The notes under the pieces are model-generated. The model was given only the letters and a program-made list of their open reading frames with translations. It was not told the DNA's origin and ran no database searches. Positions 11,637 to 23,185 of a stretch of DNA of 64,000 bases are shown here, piece by piece. Numbering within the stretch: position 1 is the stretch's first letter; the number at the start of each line of letters is the position of its first letter. Origin of the DNA: Bettongia penicillata ogilbyi (lineage: Eukaryota > Chordata > Mammalia > Diprotodontia > Potoroidae); the NCBI GenBank assembly GCA_023548195.1, contig JAJHZJ010000061.1:8597378-8661377 (forward strand). The letters run 5' to 3'. A program made the translations under genes and the position numbers.

Positions 11637-11832
11637 GCACAATGGAAAGAGCCCAAGATTTGAAGTCACAGGACATGCTTTCAAACCCTGGCTCGGCTAT
11701 GTAATAACCTGGATAATCTTGGGCAAGGGTTCACTTAATGGCTCTCTGCCTGAATTTCTTCACATGTAAAATAAGAGAGTTGGATTAGATGGTCTTCAAA
11801 GTGCCTTCCAATTTTAGAGCTATGATCCTGTT
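11637..11832 (+). repeat. MIR-type SINE with 'ggattagatgg' tail
   Basis: Head 'caatggaaagagcccaagat', core 'tcttgggcaagg', then 'tgtaaaataagagagttgga', 'ttagatggtcttcaaagtgc' and 'agagctatgatcctg'. This is a common marsupial MIR-derived subtype. Confidence 0.75.
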
Positions 11833-12074
11833 GGGATTTGTCATATCCTTTCCACACAGAGAAAACGCACCAGAGAATTGCTGCTCCATGGAGGAGGCAG
11901 GCTTGCTGCCAGTGTCTCTTTTACCATATTATATTCTATTTCACAGTCAATAAGCAGAGTTCAGCAAATTACCTAGAAGCATTTATATATTGATACTACC
12001 TTCTGATCACTCTGTTTCGTTAGCCTACAAATTTCCCCAAGTGAATTCAATGGTGACAATCACTTCCCAGCACT

Positions 12075-12300
12075 ATTGGGGCAAATGGTATTAACTAGAT
12101 CTTGTTTCACAGTGGAGTCATAGAAAAATATTTGAAAGGAAATACAATATAATATTTCACGATGATTCTGGTAAATTTCTACCTCAATATCTTGAGAAAT
12201 GAAATTTTATCAAAGAAGGCTTAAAGTTACTAAGAAGAAAGATATTGATCATAGGCAAACTGACCATTAGTTATTCAGAGTATTACATATCAGCCAATGA
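12075..12300. repeat. Local duplication, copy 1
   Basis: Shares with 13587-13800 the ordered words 'attgggg', 'acagtggagtca', 'agaaaaatatttga', 'ggaaatac', 'gattctggtaaat', 'acttgagaaat/tcttgagaaat' and 'ggcttaaag/tgcttgaag'. Both look like a decayed reverse MIR plus flanking DNA, so they were duplicated after the MIR had diverged. Confidence 0.6.
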
Positions 12301-12339
12301 TTTTAGGCCAACTTTGCAGTTCTGGCCAAGCTTGATATG

Positions 12340-13172
12340 AATGTTAATTTTCTAAAAATTATTATTATTTAAAATATATATTTTGTTAAATATTTTTCAA
12401 TTACATGTTTAAAAAGTTTTAACAATCATTCATGACAATAGCAAGTTCCAAAATATCTCTTTTCCTCTCACCCTTCCCCCGCTCCTTGAGAAAATAAGCA
12501 ATTTGATATTGATTATTCATGGGAAGTAATGCAAAGCATATTTCCATATTAACCATGTTGCAAAAGAAAACACAAGCAAAAAAGCCCCAAGAAAAATAAA
12601 ACTATAAAAAGTATGCTTGAATGTACATTTAGAGTTCATCACTTCTGTTTCTGGAGGTGGACAGCATTTTCCATCACAGATCCTTTGGAACTATCTTGGA
12701 TGACTTGGATCAGAGTAGCTGTCTTTCACAGTTGATCATCATAAATTTTGCTGTTACTATGTACAATGTTCTCCGGGTTCTGCTCACTTAGCTTTGCATC
12801 AATTCATGTAAGTCTTCCCAGGTTTTTCTGAAACATGCTTCCCTTCATTTCTTATAGCACAATTGTATTCCCACACAATCATATACCATAGCTTGTTCGG
12901 ACATTCTCCAGTTGATGGGCATCATCTCAGTTCCCAATCCTTAGCCAACCCAAAAAGAGCTGCCATTGATTTTTGTACATAGAGGTCCTTTTCCCTTTTC
13001 CTTGATCTCTTTGGGATACAGATCTAATAGTGGAATTGCTGAATAAAAGGGTAGGTATAGTTTTATAGCCCTTTGGGCATAGTTCCAAAATGCTTTCCAG
13101 AATGGCCAGATCAATTCACAACTTCACCAACAGTGTAATTGTGTCCCAATTTTTCCATATTCCCTCCAGCAT
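12340..13172 (-). mobile_element. 5'-truncated L1, reverse
   Basis: On the minus strand this is the C-terminus of L1 ORF2 plus 3' UTR. Landmarks on the plus strand are 'accatagcttgttcggacat', 'agttgatgggcatcatctca', 'gatctctttgggatacag' and 'ccctttgggcatagttcc'. There is no long open frame and no reverse transcriptase. It lies between the two copies of the local duplication. Confidence 0.8.
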
Positions 13173-13586
13173 ATGATATAACAGTGAACTGCTAACGAAT
13201 GAGATTTGCTCTTAATCTAGGAAAAACAAAACTGACAAGGTGCTTCTACTGTCAAAAAAAAAGCATCATTGAAGATGGTGGAGCACACATTCGAAGATGT
13301 ACACCTCATCAGGCATTTAGAACATGGGCATAATACATGAGACAGGAATCTGTTTGGCTTAGTAATAAACCTCACCATTCTCTGTTCTGATTTCCCCCAT
13401 GTTTTTAATTTGTCATCCCAACGACTTTACAATTTTCAACTTTTCCACAGTAAGGAAGATATTAATGTTGAGAATTACATATTGACATCCAGTAAGAAGA
13501 GAATATTTAATAATTTAACTTCTTTATGCTTCAGTTGCTCTACTAAATTACTTAAAAGATGAAATAGCAATAAATACAACTAACAC

Positions 13587-13800
13587 CATTGGGGTAGATG
13601 TCATTATCTGGATCTTATTTTACAGTGGAGTCACAGAAAAATATTTGAGGAGGAAATACAGTAGCTTGTCTCACAGTGATTCTGGTAAATAATTCCCTCA
13701 ATAACTTGAGAAATCAGATTTTCTTAAGGATGCTTGAAGCCCTTTAACCCCAACAGTAAAACTGGTCATGTGCAAATTGACCGCTTTACTTCGTAGGATT
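13587..13800. repeat. Local duplication, copy 2
   Basis: Partner of 12075-12300 in direct orientation, about 1.5 kb away, with an L1 between. Similarity covers about 200 bp. Confidence 0.6.
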
Positions 13801-15204
13801 GTAAGTCACACCAAGGCACATTTTATATTTGTACATTTTGGAGAGATGTTGAGAATCATATATTCATAGTTATCAATATGAAATCTATATCTCATATCCA
13901 TGAAGCTTACCATAATTCATGTGGAAGTGCTGCCTGAGCAAAGCTCTAGGAAGCTGCTGATAATCATGAATTTTACAGGTAATGTCGAGATTAAGAAGTC
14001 ACTTATCCTATCCCCCTACTTCTGGATATGACCATACCTCGATTGCTCCAGATACCTGAGATCTTATCCTATCACCTGCTTTGAGGGTAGGTGATCAATA
14101 ACAATTCTTCAGTAACTATTCAGGTAATGACTTTTGCTGCCAAGAAAGTTTTCCTTGGGTCTGATCTCTACATTATTCCAGCCAGGCTCAGAATGAGCCT
14201 GATGTAAGCAGCAGCGCACCTCACATTCTCTCTTGAGTCTATACTCATCATTCCCCTGAACCCAAAAGTGAATTTTCCTGGAGGCAGAGTCATCTGCTGC
14301 TCCAGTTACAAATTTGATCAAAGCCAAATAAGAGCATTTAAGGCAAATGCTCCACACAGTCCTGTAACAACAGCAGCAACACAGCTGAGTCCTACTGAGA
14401 ACAACATTTCCTGTTACTGTCTCCCCATGTTCCTATGACAGATACACACAGATCCAGTTTGTCAAACAGGGTTCCTACAGTAAACATTGTCAATCCTGGC
14501 TATTCCAAGAGCTCACCAAGGATGTGAGAATGGGAACAAAACCAATTAATGAGTACAGGGAATTTGTGGATCCTTAAGATTCAGTTATCTCCTAAATATC
14601 AGAGCTACCCTCCAGTTCATAGCTAAGCAGAGATCAAAGCATGAATTGCCTTGGACAAATTCACATGGCTAGAGTCTGAGCTATGACTCAAATCCCCAGG
14701 CATTATTCACTGACTTCCAACTGAGCATCTTCTGTGTTCAGATATTTTGAAGAAAATATTAGCCTTTGTGATTGTGTATGCATGTATATAAAAAGAAGTG
14801 CCCAACTCTTCTGGTTTCCAAAAATAGCCTTCGGTTGTAAATTAATTCACTGATGTTTTGTTTCCTCTCCTATTTGAGCTCTAGAAAGGATAACACTAAG
14901 GGATGTGAGAACTTGCCCAATTATCTTAATAAATGATTACTTTCAAAGTCTTGTTGTACATTTGATCTTAGCCCTACTCTATGTAGGTAGAATTGACCAT
15001 AACTGAAATGCTTGACTTAATGAACTTAAGCTGTAAGATATACTGCCCAGTGGCAACATGTTATTTTTAGACTACACAAAATTACATTATGTCTGAGAAA
15101 AGTCTGAGTAGGTTTTCTCCATTGGCCCCTTGAATCTGACTACAGGACAATCTGCTAAAGAAAGGATGATGAATGCTACAGCCATCTTTCTCTAGTAGTA
15201 AGGC
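13801..15204. other. Unassigned sequence
   Basis: No gene or repeat recognised. An 82-codon minus-strand open frame at 14109-14357 has no known resemblance. Confidence 0.45.
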
Positions 15205-15393
15205 ATGAGAGGCTTCACAGATATTACCTGATTTCTTCTTTCCACAACCCTGTAGGTACTATAAGAAACTGAGGCTTGGATATGTGAAGTTACTCATAAT
15301 GATCATGCAGTCAAGTCTCAGTGTCAGGATTTGAACTCAGATTCTCCTGATTTCAAAACCAGAATCCTTTCCAGGTATACCACACTGCCTCCC
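15205..15393 (-). repeat. MIR SINE, reverse
   Basis: Reverse order: 'caaccctgtaggtacta', 'aagaaactgaggcttgga', 'ggatttgaactcagattct' and a head near 'accacactgcctccc'. Confidence 0.75.
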
Positions 15394-16189
15394 CAGCATA
15401 GATACCTGGGCCAAGTACCAGAAAATGTACTCAGGGCACAAGCAAATTCATTTGGGGATGGGTAGAATCCACGAGGAGAGATAATGAACCTTGGAACACA
15501 CTGCCCCAAGAAGACAGAGGCCTTGGACCCTAAGAAAGGATTGTTGGGGAGGCCACCAAAGGAGAAAAGAGAGCAAGGCTGGAGTTCCCTGGCAATCAGA
15601 TTCTGGGTCTAATTATTCTTGCTAACTAGGTTTTAAGATCAGTTTTTTCTTCCTCTTAATACATTACTCATGCCGTCAACATCCCTAAATTTTATCCTCT
15701 AACTTTGTGGGTGGTGAGCTCTAAATTTAGGCACCTGGAGAAAATCCCTACTAGACCCATCTAAGTTCTTCTCATCAGTGTTATGAGCAATGTGAGACAC
15801 CCACAGTAACCATTTGATCCTCTTAGTAACAGCCCAATCATTTCTAGATCCAAAATGTTCAGCTGCTGGGTAGATTCTTGCAGTTGTATGTAAATATGTT
15901 CATAAGATCTGCAATACTAAACCTCATATTTCTAAACAGGAGGGTTCCTTGTGCCATTCACTACAACATTTTTTGTGAGATCAGTCATTGATGGAGGAGG
16001 CGCTAAGAATTTACTTTCCCAGGTTTCCAACTATAGATGGCGGTTAGTTCCAAGAAACAAACTAGCCCATAGCCTAACCCTTATATGTAGGGTCTAAGAA
16101 ACAGCTATCAAAAGTGCTTCCTCCCACTGCAGTATTTCCACAAGCTTCTGTGGGAAACAGGCACCAGCAAGGATGGTATGCTCCAAAGC
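15394..16189. other. Unassigned sequence
   Basis: No gene or repeat recognised. Confidence 0.45.
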
Positions 16190-16300
16190 AGAAGTTTTCA
16201 AAGTGTGGTCTAGCCATCCCTAAGGGCTCCCAAGGTCAAAGCTATTTTGATAAAAATAGTAAGATGTTTTACTTTCTAGAAAGTCCAGTGAGACACTGGA
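16190..16300 (-). mobile_element. hAT-Charlie-like terminal fragment
   Basis: 'aagttttcaaagtgtggtct', 'ctcccaaggtcaaa' and 'gctattttgataaaaatag' are the reverse of the right end of a Charlie-type element (compare 41640-41726). Confidence 0.65.
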
Positions 16301-16319
16301 GTCATAGAGAAAATAATGA

Positions 16320-16850
16320 GATTATATCTGCCCTGAAAAGGCTTTCATTCTATCCAGGAGAAAATGTATATTTATAAAGGTATATGAAAATATACCCCAA
16401 AAGATACAAGGTAATATTAGGGGGAACACATATCTGGGGAGATCAGAGAAGACATCATGTAAGAAGAGGTGGCATTTGAACTAAGCTTTTGAGGCAAGGA
16501 TTTTAAGAGGGTAAAGTGAGGAAAAAATACATTCTAGGCACCAGGACAGCCAGTACAAAGATTCACAGACAGGAGATGGAGGACAGACTGGCTGAACCTA
16601 AGTGTGTAAAGTGTACAGGAGAGTCATGTATAATTAATAAGACAGGGAAGGTAGGTTTGAGCCAGGGCACAAAGACTTTAAGTGGCAAACAGAGAAAATG
16701 GTATTTGATCCTAAAGTTAATAGGAAGCTGTTGGACCTATAGGGAAATGGCATGACCCAATATGAACATTAGGAATATTACTGTAGAGGCTGTGGGACTG
16801 GTTTAGAGAGAAAAGACTTGAGGAAATGTTGAGTTGGGAGATACCTACAG
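16320..16850 (+). repeat. Ancient LINE-derived non-coding repeat
   Basis: Words in order such as 'ggtggcatttgaactaagc', 'cattctaggcaccaggaca', 'ataggaagctgttggacc' and 'aaatggcatgaccc' belong to a widespread old mammalian repeat ('...tgggaagccattgga...gtgacatgat...'). I believe it is L2-like but the family name is uncertain. Very diverged. Confidence 0.5.
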
Positions 16851-16904
16851 GACAACAGTCATTTTGAAATGGTCAGTGATGCAAGTCTGGATCACATAGG
16901 CAGC

Positions 16905-17145
16905 TTTAGTAGAGGACTGAACTAAGGTCAGGAAGGTCAGACTTCAGTTTCAGCCTCAGACACTTACTAGCTCTGTGACCCTGAGCAAGTCATTTAACCT
17001 CTCTGTGCCTTGGTTTCCTTATCTGTAAATGAGAATAATGATAAAGCTCTTACGTCCCAGGGTTGTTGAGATCAAACCAAATGATATTTGTAAGGCACCC
17101 TGTAAACCTTAAAGTGCTATATAAATGTTTGTGGTTATTACTATT
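16905..17145 (+). repeat. MIR SINE
   Basis: Well preserved: 'cacttactagctctgtgacc', 'gagcaagtcatttaacctct', 'cagggttgttgagatcaaac' and 'cttaaagtgctatataaatg'. Confidence 0.85.
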
Positions 17146-17447
17146 ACAATTGAGGAAAGGGACTAGGGTTGAAAAGCACATTCTTTTTTGCGTGGCATTA
17201 TTTAACCTCATGTTGATGGCTCTAAATGCCAGCTACTGTTATGTTGTACAAATTTCTTCTGAATCTTTTGCTGCTCTTGACTTGGCTCTGAATTCTACAT
17301 CAAGTTGCCCTTCCATTATACTCCACTGAGACAGGCGCACAAATTGATTTTTAGATCTGTGATTTGATAGGATGGAAGATGAGCTTGTTGACTAGATGAG
17401 CTAGATGAGCTAGTTTTCTGACTGAATGTGGCAGGAAACATCAATGA

Positions 17448-17638
17448 AGCCTTATGGTGCAGAAAGAGAACTGTATTTGGGGTCTATGTATCCAAGTTCA
17501 CAAACCATCTCTGATATTTACCACTTCTGTGCCCATGGGCAATAGACTTAAAACTCTCTGGGACTAAGTTTCCTCATCTGAAAAAGACATAGGTTGGACC
17601 TCGAAAGTTCCTCACAACTCTAAAGCCTACGATATTCT
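17448..17638 (+). repeat. MIR-type SINE, decayed
   Basis: 'ttcctcatctgaaaaagaca', 'taggttggacctcgaaagtt' and 'caactctaaagcctacgat' place it in the 'gattagatga' MIR subtype. Confidence 0.7.
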
Positions 17639-18144
17639 ACGTCTACCCTCCAACTCCATAAATTAACACATAAATTCTCCTGCTAAAATATTAGGTAACT
17701 GCTACTTTATCATAGGCCAAAGGTTTTACTCTTATCTTAGCCACAAACTAAGTTCATCTCTAAAGAGGAAGAAGGTAGCTAACAGCATGCTGTCTGACAA
17801 TTATGTGTCGTAAAGCTATTTTGCATGCATGCCCTGGTGACTGGAAACAAAAGCATTCCAGCACATGGCATGAGTGTGTCAGGGCTGCCAAGAGATCATG
17901 CACGAGCATGAAATATGTATAGTTGGGGAAAGAGCAACAACTGGGAATGTTCAAACAGCAGTGACAGGACATTTTCCTGAAGCCTGTAATTATACCAGTA
18001 ACTAAAGCTTCTGTTAGGAAAACATGGCTCTGCTCATTTCTAGAGAGGAGGAGAGAAAACAGCTGAAAATATGTTTTTAAAAAACCCAGCTCCTCATTTG
18101 AATTCTGGGGACCCACCACAGTATTCTTCACTAGGGCCTAATGT
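17639..18144. other. Unassigned sequence
   Basis: Holds a 123-codon minus-strand open frame (17760-18131), rich in cysteine and histidine but without a spaced motif or family resemblance. I do not regard it as a gene. Confidence 0.45.
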
Positions 18145-18385
18145 TAAATCATAACAGTTCCCATTTATAACGTGCTTGAAGGTTCACAAAGCATTTTTTG
18201 CTTAACAACGCTGTGAGGCAGGTGTCCAATGACCATCATCATCATCATTATTCCTATTTTATAAAGGGGTAAATGGATTCAGAAAAATTAAGTGACTCGC
18301 CCAAAATCACAGACTTAGTAAGTGTTAGAGCTGAAATGTGAATAAAGGATCCTCTGAGTTCTACTTGACCATACTGTCTCATGCC
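18145..18385 (-). repeat. MIR SINE, reverse
   Basis: 'cataacagttcccatttata', 'gtgaggcaggtgtc', a small (atc)n expansion at about 18233-18248, and 'aaattaagtgactcgcccaa' in reverse MIR order. Confidence 0.8.
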
Positions 18386-18949
18386 ATTCCCACAATGCTG
18401 CTCTAAGAATCTTTATGATGTTAGTATACGGAGGGTTACGTTGACGCAGGATCCTGGTTCCAAGTGTGAAATCTGTCAAACTGGGTACAAATTCCACCTA
18501 TGAGGACTTCTGGCATTGATGATGGATAAGCAACTGTGAAATTTCCATGAGTTCTCTCTTCAACAAAGCATGGATTCGTCTTGATTTTTCTTCACCATGG
18601 CAATGGTATTTCTGGATACTTCTCTCCTCTGGTATCACCCCCTTACCTGAGGGCATTCTGCCTAAAGGAAGATAAATTTGGATTATTTTGATAGTTAACT
18701 TGGCATTTACTGGCTAGATTTCCTTCTCAAAGATGATTCTTAAACCCAAACCATTCTGGATCTCATTGATTGGATAACAGGTCCCCGCCCAAGCATCACT
18801 TAATGGTCAATTTTTAGGCCCTTTTTAGCTCGGAGTTAATGTAAATTGTAACTGTTTCTTTTTTGGCCAGCAACCCTAAGAGTCTTTTCCCTCGCAGTTT
18901 TTTGTTGTTTTTTTTTTAATTAAAGGGGCCATCCCTTGACTAAAGTAAG
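18386..18949. other. Unassigned sequence
   Basis: No gene or repeat recognised. A T-run lies at about 18907-18918. Confidence 0.45.
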
Positions 18950-19178
18950 TACCTGAAAAGACCTTAGCTTACCAGGGTCAAGGTCTCCCGCTGTATCCTG
19001 GGCCATTTCCAATCATCTTGATGAGTATCTGGACCCAGACTGCTCTGGAGGAGAAAGTGAGGCTGGTGACTTTGCATAGCCCTGCCTCACTTAAATACAA
19101 TTCAGTGTAAGTCATGTCATCATCTTCCTGATGCCATGGTCCTTCCTGGGAATGAAGGCCAAATCACAACCACAATCT
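18950..19178 (+). repeat. Marsupial SINE, long-tail subtype, 3' part
   Basis: 'ctctggaggagaaagtgagg', 'gcatagccctgcctcac' and the tail 'aagtcatgtcatcatcttcc' followed by 'tgccatggtcctt'. Head missing. Confidence 0.8.
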
Positions 19179-19682
19179 TTTACTTAATGGCCCAACCAAT
19201 GCTGCTTTGTAGATGGAATTACTATCCAAGCTCTATTCTTGGACTTAGTCTTTAAATGGAAGACTAGAAAAGACAAGGGAAGGATTGTTGCTTAAGACTC
19301 ACAGAAAGGAGTAAGGAACTTCAGGGCTTCAGAAATAGGAGCATTGGAACTGCAATGGTAAAGTGTCAGAGCAGTTCCTAGAACAAATAAAGGACTTTCT
19401 AGAATGAGCAGAGGAGTTTCTGGATTTCTGACAAAGCCAAGTAGCTATAAGAAAGCGAATCACAACATAGAAAAAGCAGGAAGCAAATCCAGACCTTACC
19501 CTCTACTCTTACTGTGAGTTGTGTGGGCTGTGCAAGTCTAGAAGAAGGAATGACTCTAATGACCCTGAGTTCTTTCCACTTTTGTGGATGTCTCAAAAAG
19601 AAAGATTTATACATGTCCCTGGGAAAGTAGGGAATACTGAAAGGACTAGTTGATTTTTTTGTATCACCTTCTTGTACAATTG
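19179..19682. other. Unassigned sequence
   Basis: No gene or repeat recognised. Confidence 0.45.
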
Positions 19683-19903
19683 CTTTTCAGTTTTGTCTTG
19701 ACCCTTCCTGGCCCCACTTGGGTTTTTTTTGGGCAAAGATAGTAGTGGGTTGCATGTCCTTCTTCAGCTCATTTTACAGATGAGGAAACTGAGGCAAGGA
19801 GGGTTAAATGACGTGCCCATAGTCACAAAGCTAGTACATGTCTGAGACTGGATTTGAACTCATCTTCCTGACTCTAGGACTAGCACTGTGCCACCTAGCA
19901 GTC
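19683..19903 (-). repeat. Marsupial SINE, reverse
   Basis: Tail 'gggcaaagatagtagtgg', then 'acagatgaggaaactgaggc', 'atttgaactcatcttcctg' and a head at 'gtgccacctagcag'. Confidence 0.85.
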
Positions 19904-20204
19904 CTGAGAGTCCTCAATTTGATTGTACTTTTGAGTCTAAGGGTGATGGAATTGGTCTCCAGGAGACATAAAGGACTTCCAAAAAGTCAGTAACAGTTGA
20001 CTTGACATTAGCCAAATTCTGATACTGCAAGGGCGTACCCTGGGTGGGAGTGGATGGGGAAAACAAGTTTTCATGGTCCCAAAGAAAATAAGTGACAAGG
20101 CATAAGCCAAAGAGCATAATATATGAGAAACCTTCCAGATTGAACCCAGTCCACATAAACCCAGAGCTGCAGAGCTGGACCATGTTACAGGTATTACCAT
20201 AAAA

Positions 20205-20450
20205 TCAGAGAATTGTTGAGTTAGGAGAGACTACAGGGGGTAATTTGGTCCATACCCTAAGCAAATGAAAGATTCTGTCTTACAAATATCACTAATGATT
20301 AATTGTCCAGTATTTGCTTGCAAACCTCCAATGACAGGGAACACATTACTTCCCAAAGTAATCCATTGCATTTTTGACAACGCTGCTTGTTCTTTTAAAT
20401 TAAGAACTGTCCCCATTTAAATTAGAAACTGTCCCCATATTTCTAATCAG
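20205..20450 (+). repeat. L3/CR1 LINE 3' fragment
   Basis: 'ttgcttgcaaacctccaatg', 'cagggaacacattacttccc' and 'tccattgcatttttgacaac' match the L3/CR1 3' end text ('cctccagtgatggggaac...'). Non-coding. Confidence 0.6.
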
Positions 20451-21542
20451 GGAGTTCTGCTTTCTTCATTAAACCCTACAATGTACAGGTCTGAACAGCT
20501 AGACTCTGAGTCACTAAGGCCATGGTTTTTTGGACTAAAGAAGGCTTTTGTGGCATATTAGGCACTTCCAATATTAGGGAAGCTATTTTTACCTGTCAGA
20601 CACCCACACAATCTTTTTTTTTATTGCCACTGGACTTCAGAATCATTTACTTTTCAGTTTTTGAGGCATCTTCTCTAGAGTGTATTAATTAACGTCGTTT
20701 ACCTGCAGAGAGGTCAAGTGATGGGTCCAAAAACATGGAGCAAATATGACTCCTTGTCCTGAGCTCAGGCCTGATCTGTGGTCCTCTCTAGCAATGCCAC
20801 TCCTTAATCTGTTTGAAGGTTTGCTATTTAATCAGCAGTTCACTTTGCAGAAATCTTTGTTTTTCAGGCTGTCTCTATGGTGTCAAACATCTGAATGAAA
20901 ACTGAGAACTTTACTTAATACCCAGGTTGTGGAAATCATTACCCTAAAGAGAGAAAATGTCTGGGCAGAAAATAAAAATAGGTGTTGGAAAGGTTTACAT
21001 TCATTCACTAATGATAGGTTCATCATGATTAGTAGTTAAAATAAGAACATATGAATATTTTTAACTTTACGAAGTTAACAATGTAGGAAAATATCCTTTG
21101 GTATCAACATGAGTGACAGATTACAAGTCCCAATAAAACTGAAGCTTCTGGAAGGTATATTTTTTTATGTTTTCCCTATGTATTTCAAGCAATTAGCATT
21201 GTATTCTATACAAAGTAATGGACTGGACAGCATTACATTAGAGAATGCTGGGTCAGTTGTGTATAGTGACGGGTCTCAGTACTGCATTTTTTATATTACT
21301 GTGTTTAGATGAATGCTTAACAACTGGCAAATATTTCATTAACTGATTTCGCAGTCTTTATCTAGATTTTTGTATCCCTGAAGGTACTGGACAAGTCACC
21401 CAGTGAATGGATGTCACCAAGATAGAAATTCACAGCACCATGTCTGTGCCAGTTTGCACTAACAACTGACTAAACAACTCATGGCAACTTTTGTTTCTAA
21501 ATTTAAAGGGTTTTTTTTTTTGGTTTGTACTTTTATCTAAAT
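20451..21542. other. Unassigned sequence
   Basis: No gene or repeat recognised. A 67-codon plus-strand open frame at 21109-21312 is unremarkable. Confidence 0.45.
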
Positions 21543-21765
21543 CAGCAATTCTCAAAATGTAGTTAGGGACTCTCGCCCCTCCCCCACCATTTCAGTAGGT
21601 CAGGGAGGTCAAAACTGTTTTCAGAATAATACCAAACTGTTTTAACTTCGAATAAAGTAAATACTGATAAATATCGATCATGCAAACAAAAACTTTTTTT
21701 TGAAGTGCTCAATAAATTTTTGGAGTATAAAGGGGTCCTGAAACCCAAAAGTTTTGAGAACAATG
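21543..21765. mobile_element. Short non-autonomous hAT-Charlie-like element
   Basis: Both ends are present: left 'cagcaattctcaaaatgt', right 'agttttgagaacaatg', which are inverted copies of one another with a few changes. Inside are 'ggtcaaaactgttttcag' and 'ggggtcctgaaaccc'. No coding sequence. No clear target duplication. Confidence 0.75.
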
Positions 21766-23089
21766 AGTCGAAATGAATAATTTTTTTATTGCTAGTTGTC
21801 TGGAAAACCCCTCAAGTTAATTCCTGTACCTCTTGGGATTCAAACCCTTTCCCACAGCCCCACTTACTTTTTCCCCTGCTAAGTAATCCTAGTGCCTTTA
21901 GCTCTTACTCCCTTTAAATTCTGTGACCCTTGAGTCATCACCCTTTAGTAACTCTTCTCTGAACCCTCTCTGCATTCTCTGATGATGAGAATTCTGTCCT
22001 TGCTGCATCCAGTGGCACAAAACACGACAGAGCCCGGGTTTCACTTCAGTGGCTGTATCCTGCCCTGCCCCACCCTCCCTCCACCCCCAACACAGACAGA
22101 ACAGGAAAAGGAGTACTTCACCTTCCATGTTAGGGGTTAGGCAAGGGGAAATTCATACACAAAGTACAGGCCCCTCTGTGCACTTTCCACTTACAAGGCC
22201 AAAGGATGCAAAAGTCAAAATAAATGTCCAGTGACCCAAGCAGGCGGGCTGAGCCCCCACTACTACTATATGAAGAAATGCCTCCGACCGCTCCTGCTGT
22301 TCACAGTGATGGGAGAGAACAGTCTCTGAAACTAGCCACAACTGCAGCTGTGTTGAAAATGATAGGGAAGTGGGTGGCGCCATGGGGCTAACTGTACCAC
22401 TTGCCCTCCCATGCCCCAGGAACATCGCAATTGCATGTCACCTTGGCCATTAGAAAAATGGAGAAAGGAGAGAAGTCATTCCCCTTAATGAGGCAAAGGT
22501 AGAAGTGCAGCCTTTATAGATTTTTCCAGATGAGAATTTGCAGACACGTGGCTCATCGGCTTATGAAAAAGGAGCTTGGGCCTTTTGATCACTTAATTAA
22601 AGTTCAGATAAATAAAGGGGGTGGGGGAGGAGGAAACATGTCCAAACAAAATCTTCATAACAGCCAAGCATTTAAAATAAGAACATGAAAAACAGAAGAA
22701 TGATTTTTTTTTTCCTGAGAGCATGTTGTGTTATCAGAGAAGGCCCATCTCTGATTGACTAAGGCCAAGATTTGCAAAAGCCCTGGCTATGTTTATTTAA
22801 AAAAAAAAAAAATCTCATTCTGGAAAGGTGGGAGGGGAGAATACGGAAATGTCATGAGAGAAATGAAAGCACAGTCAGACTTTATTGCAGCTTTGCAAAT
22901 ACTGTGGTTGGCCAAAAATAAATAAATAAAAAGTTGGGCAGCAGATATGTCATTCAGCTTGTAAAGTCTGCATCAATTCATCTTTATGGATGTGGCCACT
23001 TTTATCCCTCCTAGCTACCTACAGCTCCAGGTGTTCCTCCTGTCCCTAAAGTCCAAATCACCTATGCCCCTACTGTTGTTGATCATGTA
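21766..23089. other. Unassigned sequence
   Basis: No gene or named repeat. A-runs at 22799-22812 and an (aaat)n patch at about 22915-22932. Short open frames at 21898-22425 on both strands overlap and resemble nothing known. Confidence 0.45.
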
Positions 23090-23185
23090 GTTTGTCTTTG
23101 ATTCTCAAGACATCACAAGAGTGAAGGCTTGACTTGGGTATGACTGGATTTAAGTGCATCATACAGGCTCAGGTTGAGTCTACAA
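23090..23185 (-). repeat. Marsupial SINE tail remnant, reverse
   Basis: 'gtttgtctttgattctcaag', 'acatcacaagagtg' and 'gcttgacttgg' correspond to the reverse of the 'aagtcatgtcatcatc ... gaacgaaggac' tail. Confidence 0.5.

Noticed and set aside
17760..18131. 123-codon minus-strand frame, Cys/His-rich
   Set aside because: Spacing fits no zinc-finger motif, and the frame length is within chance for 64 kb.
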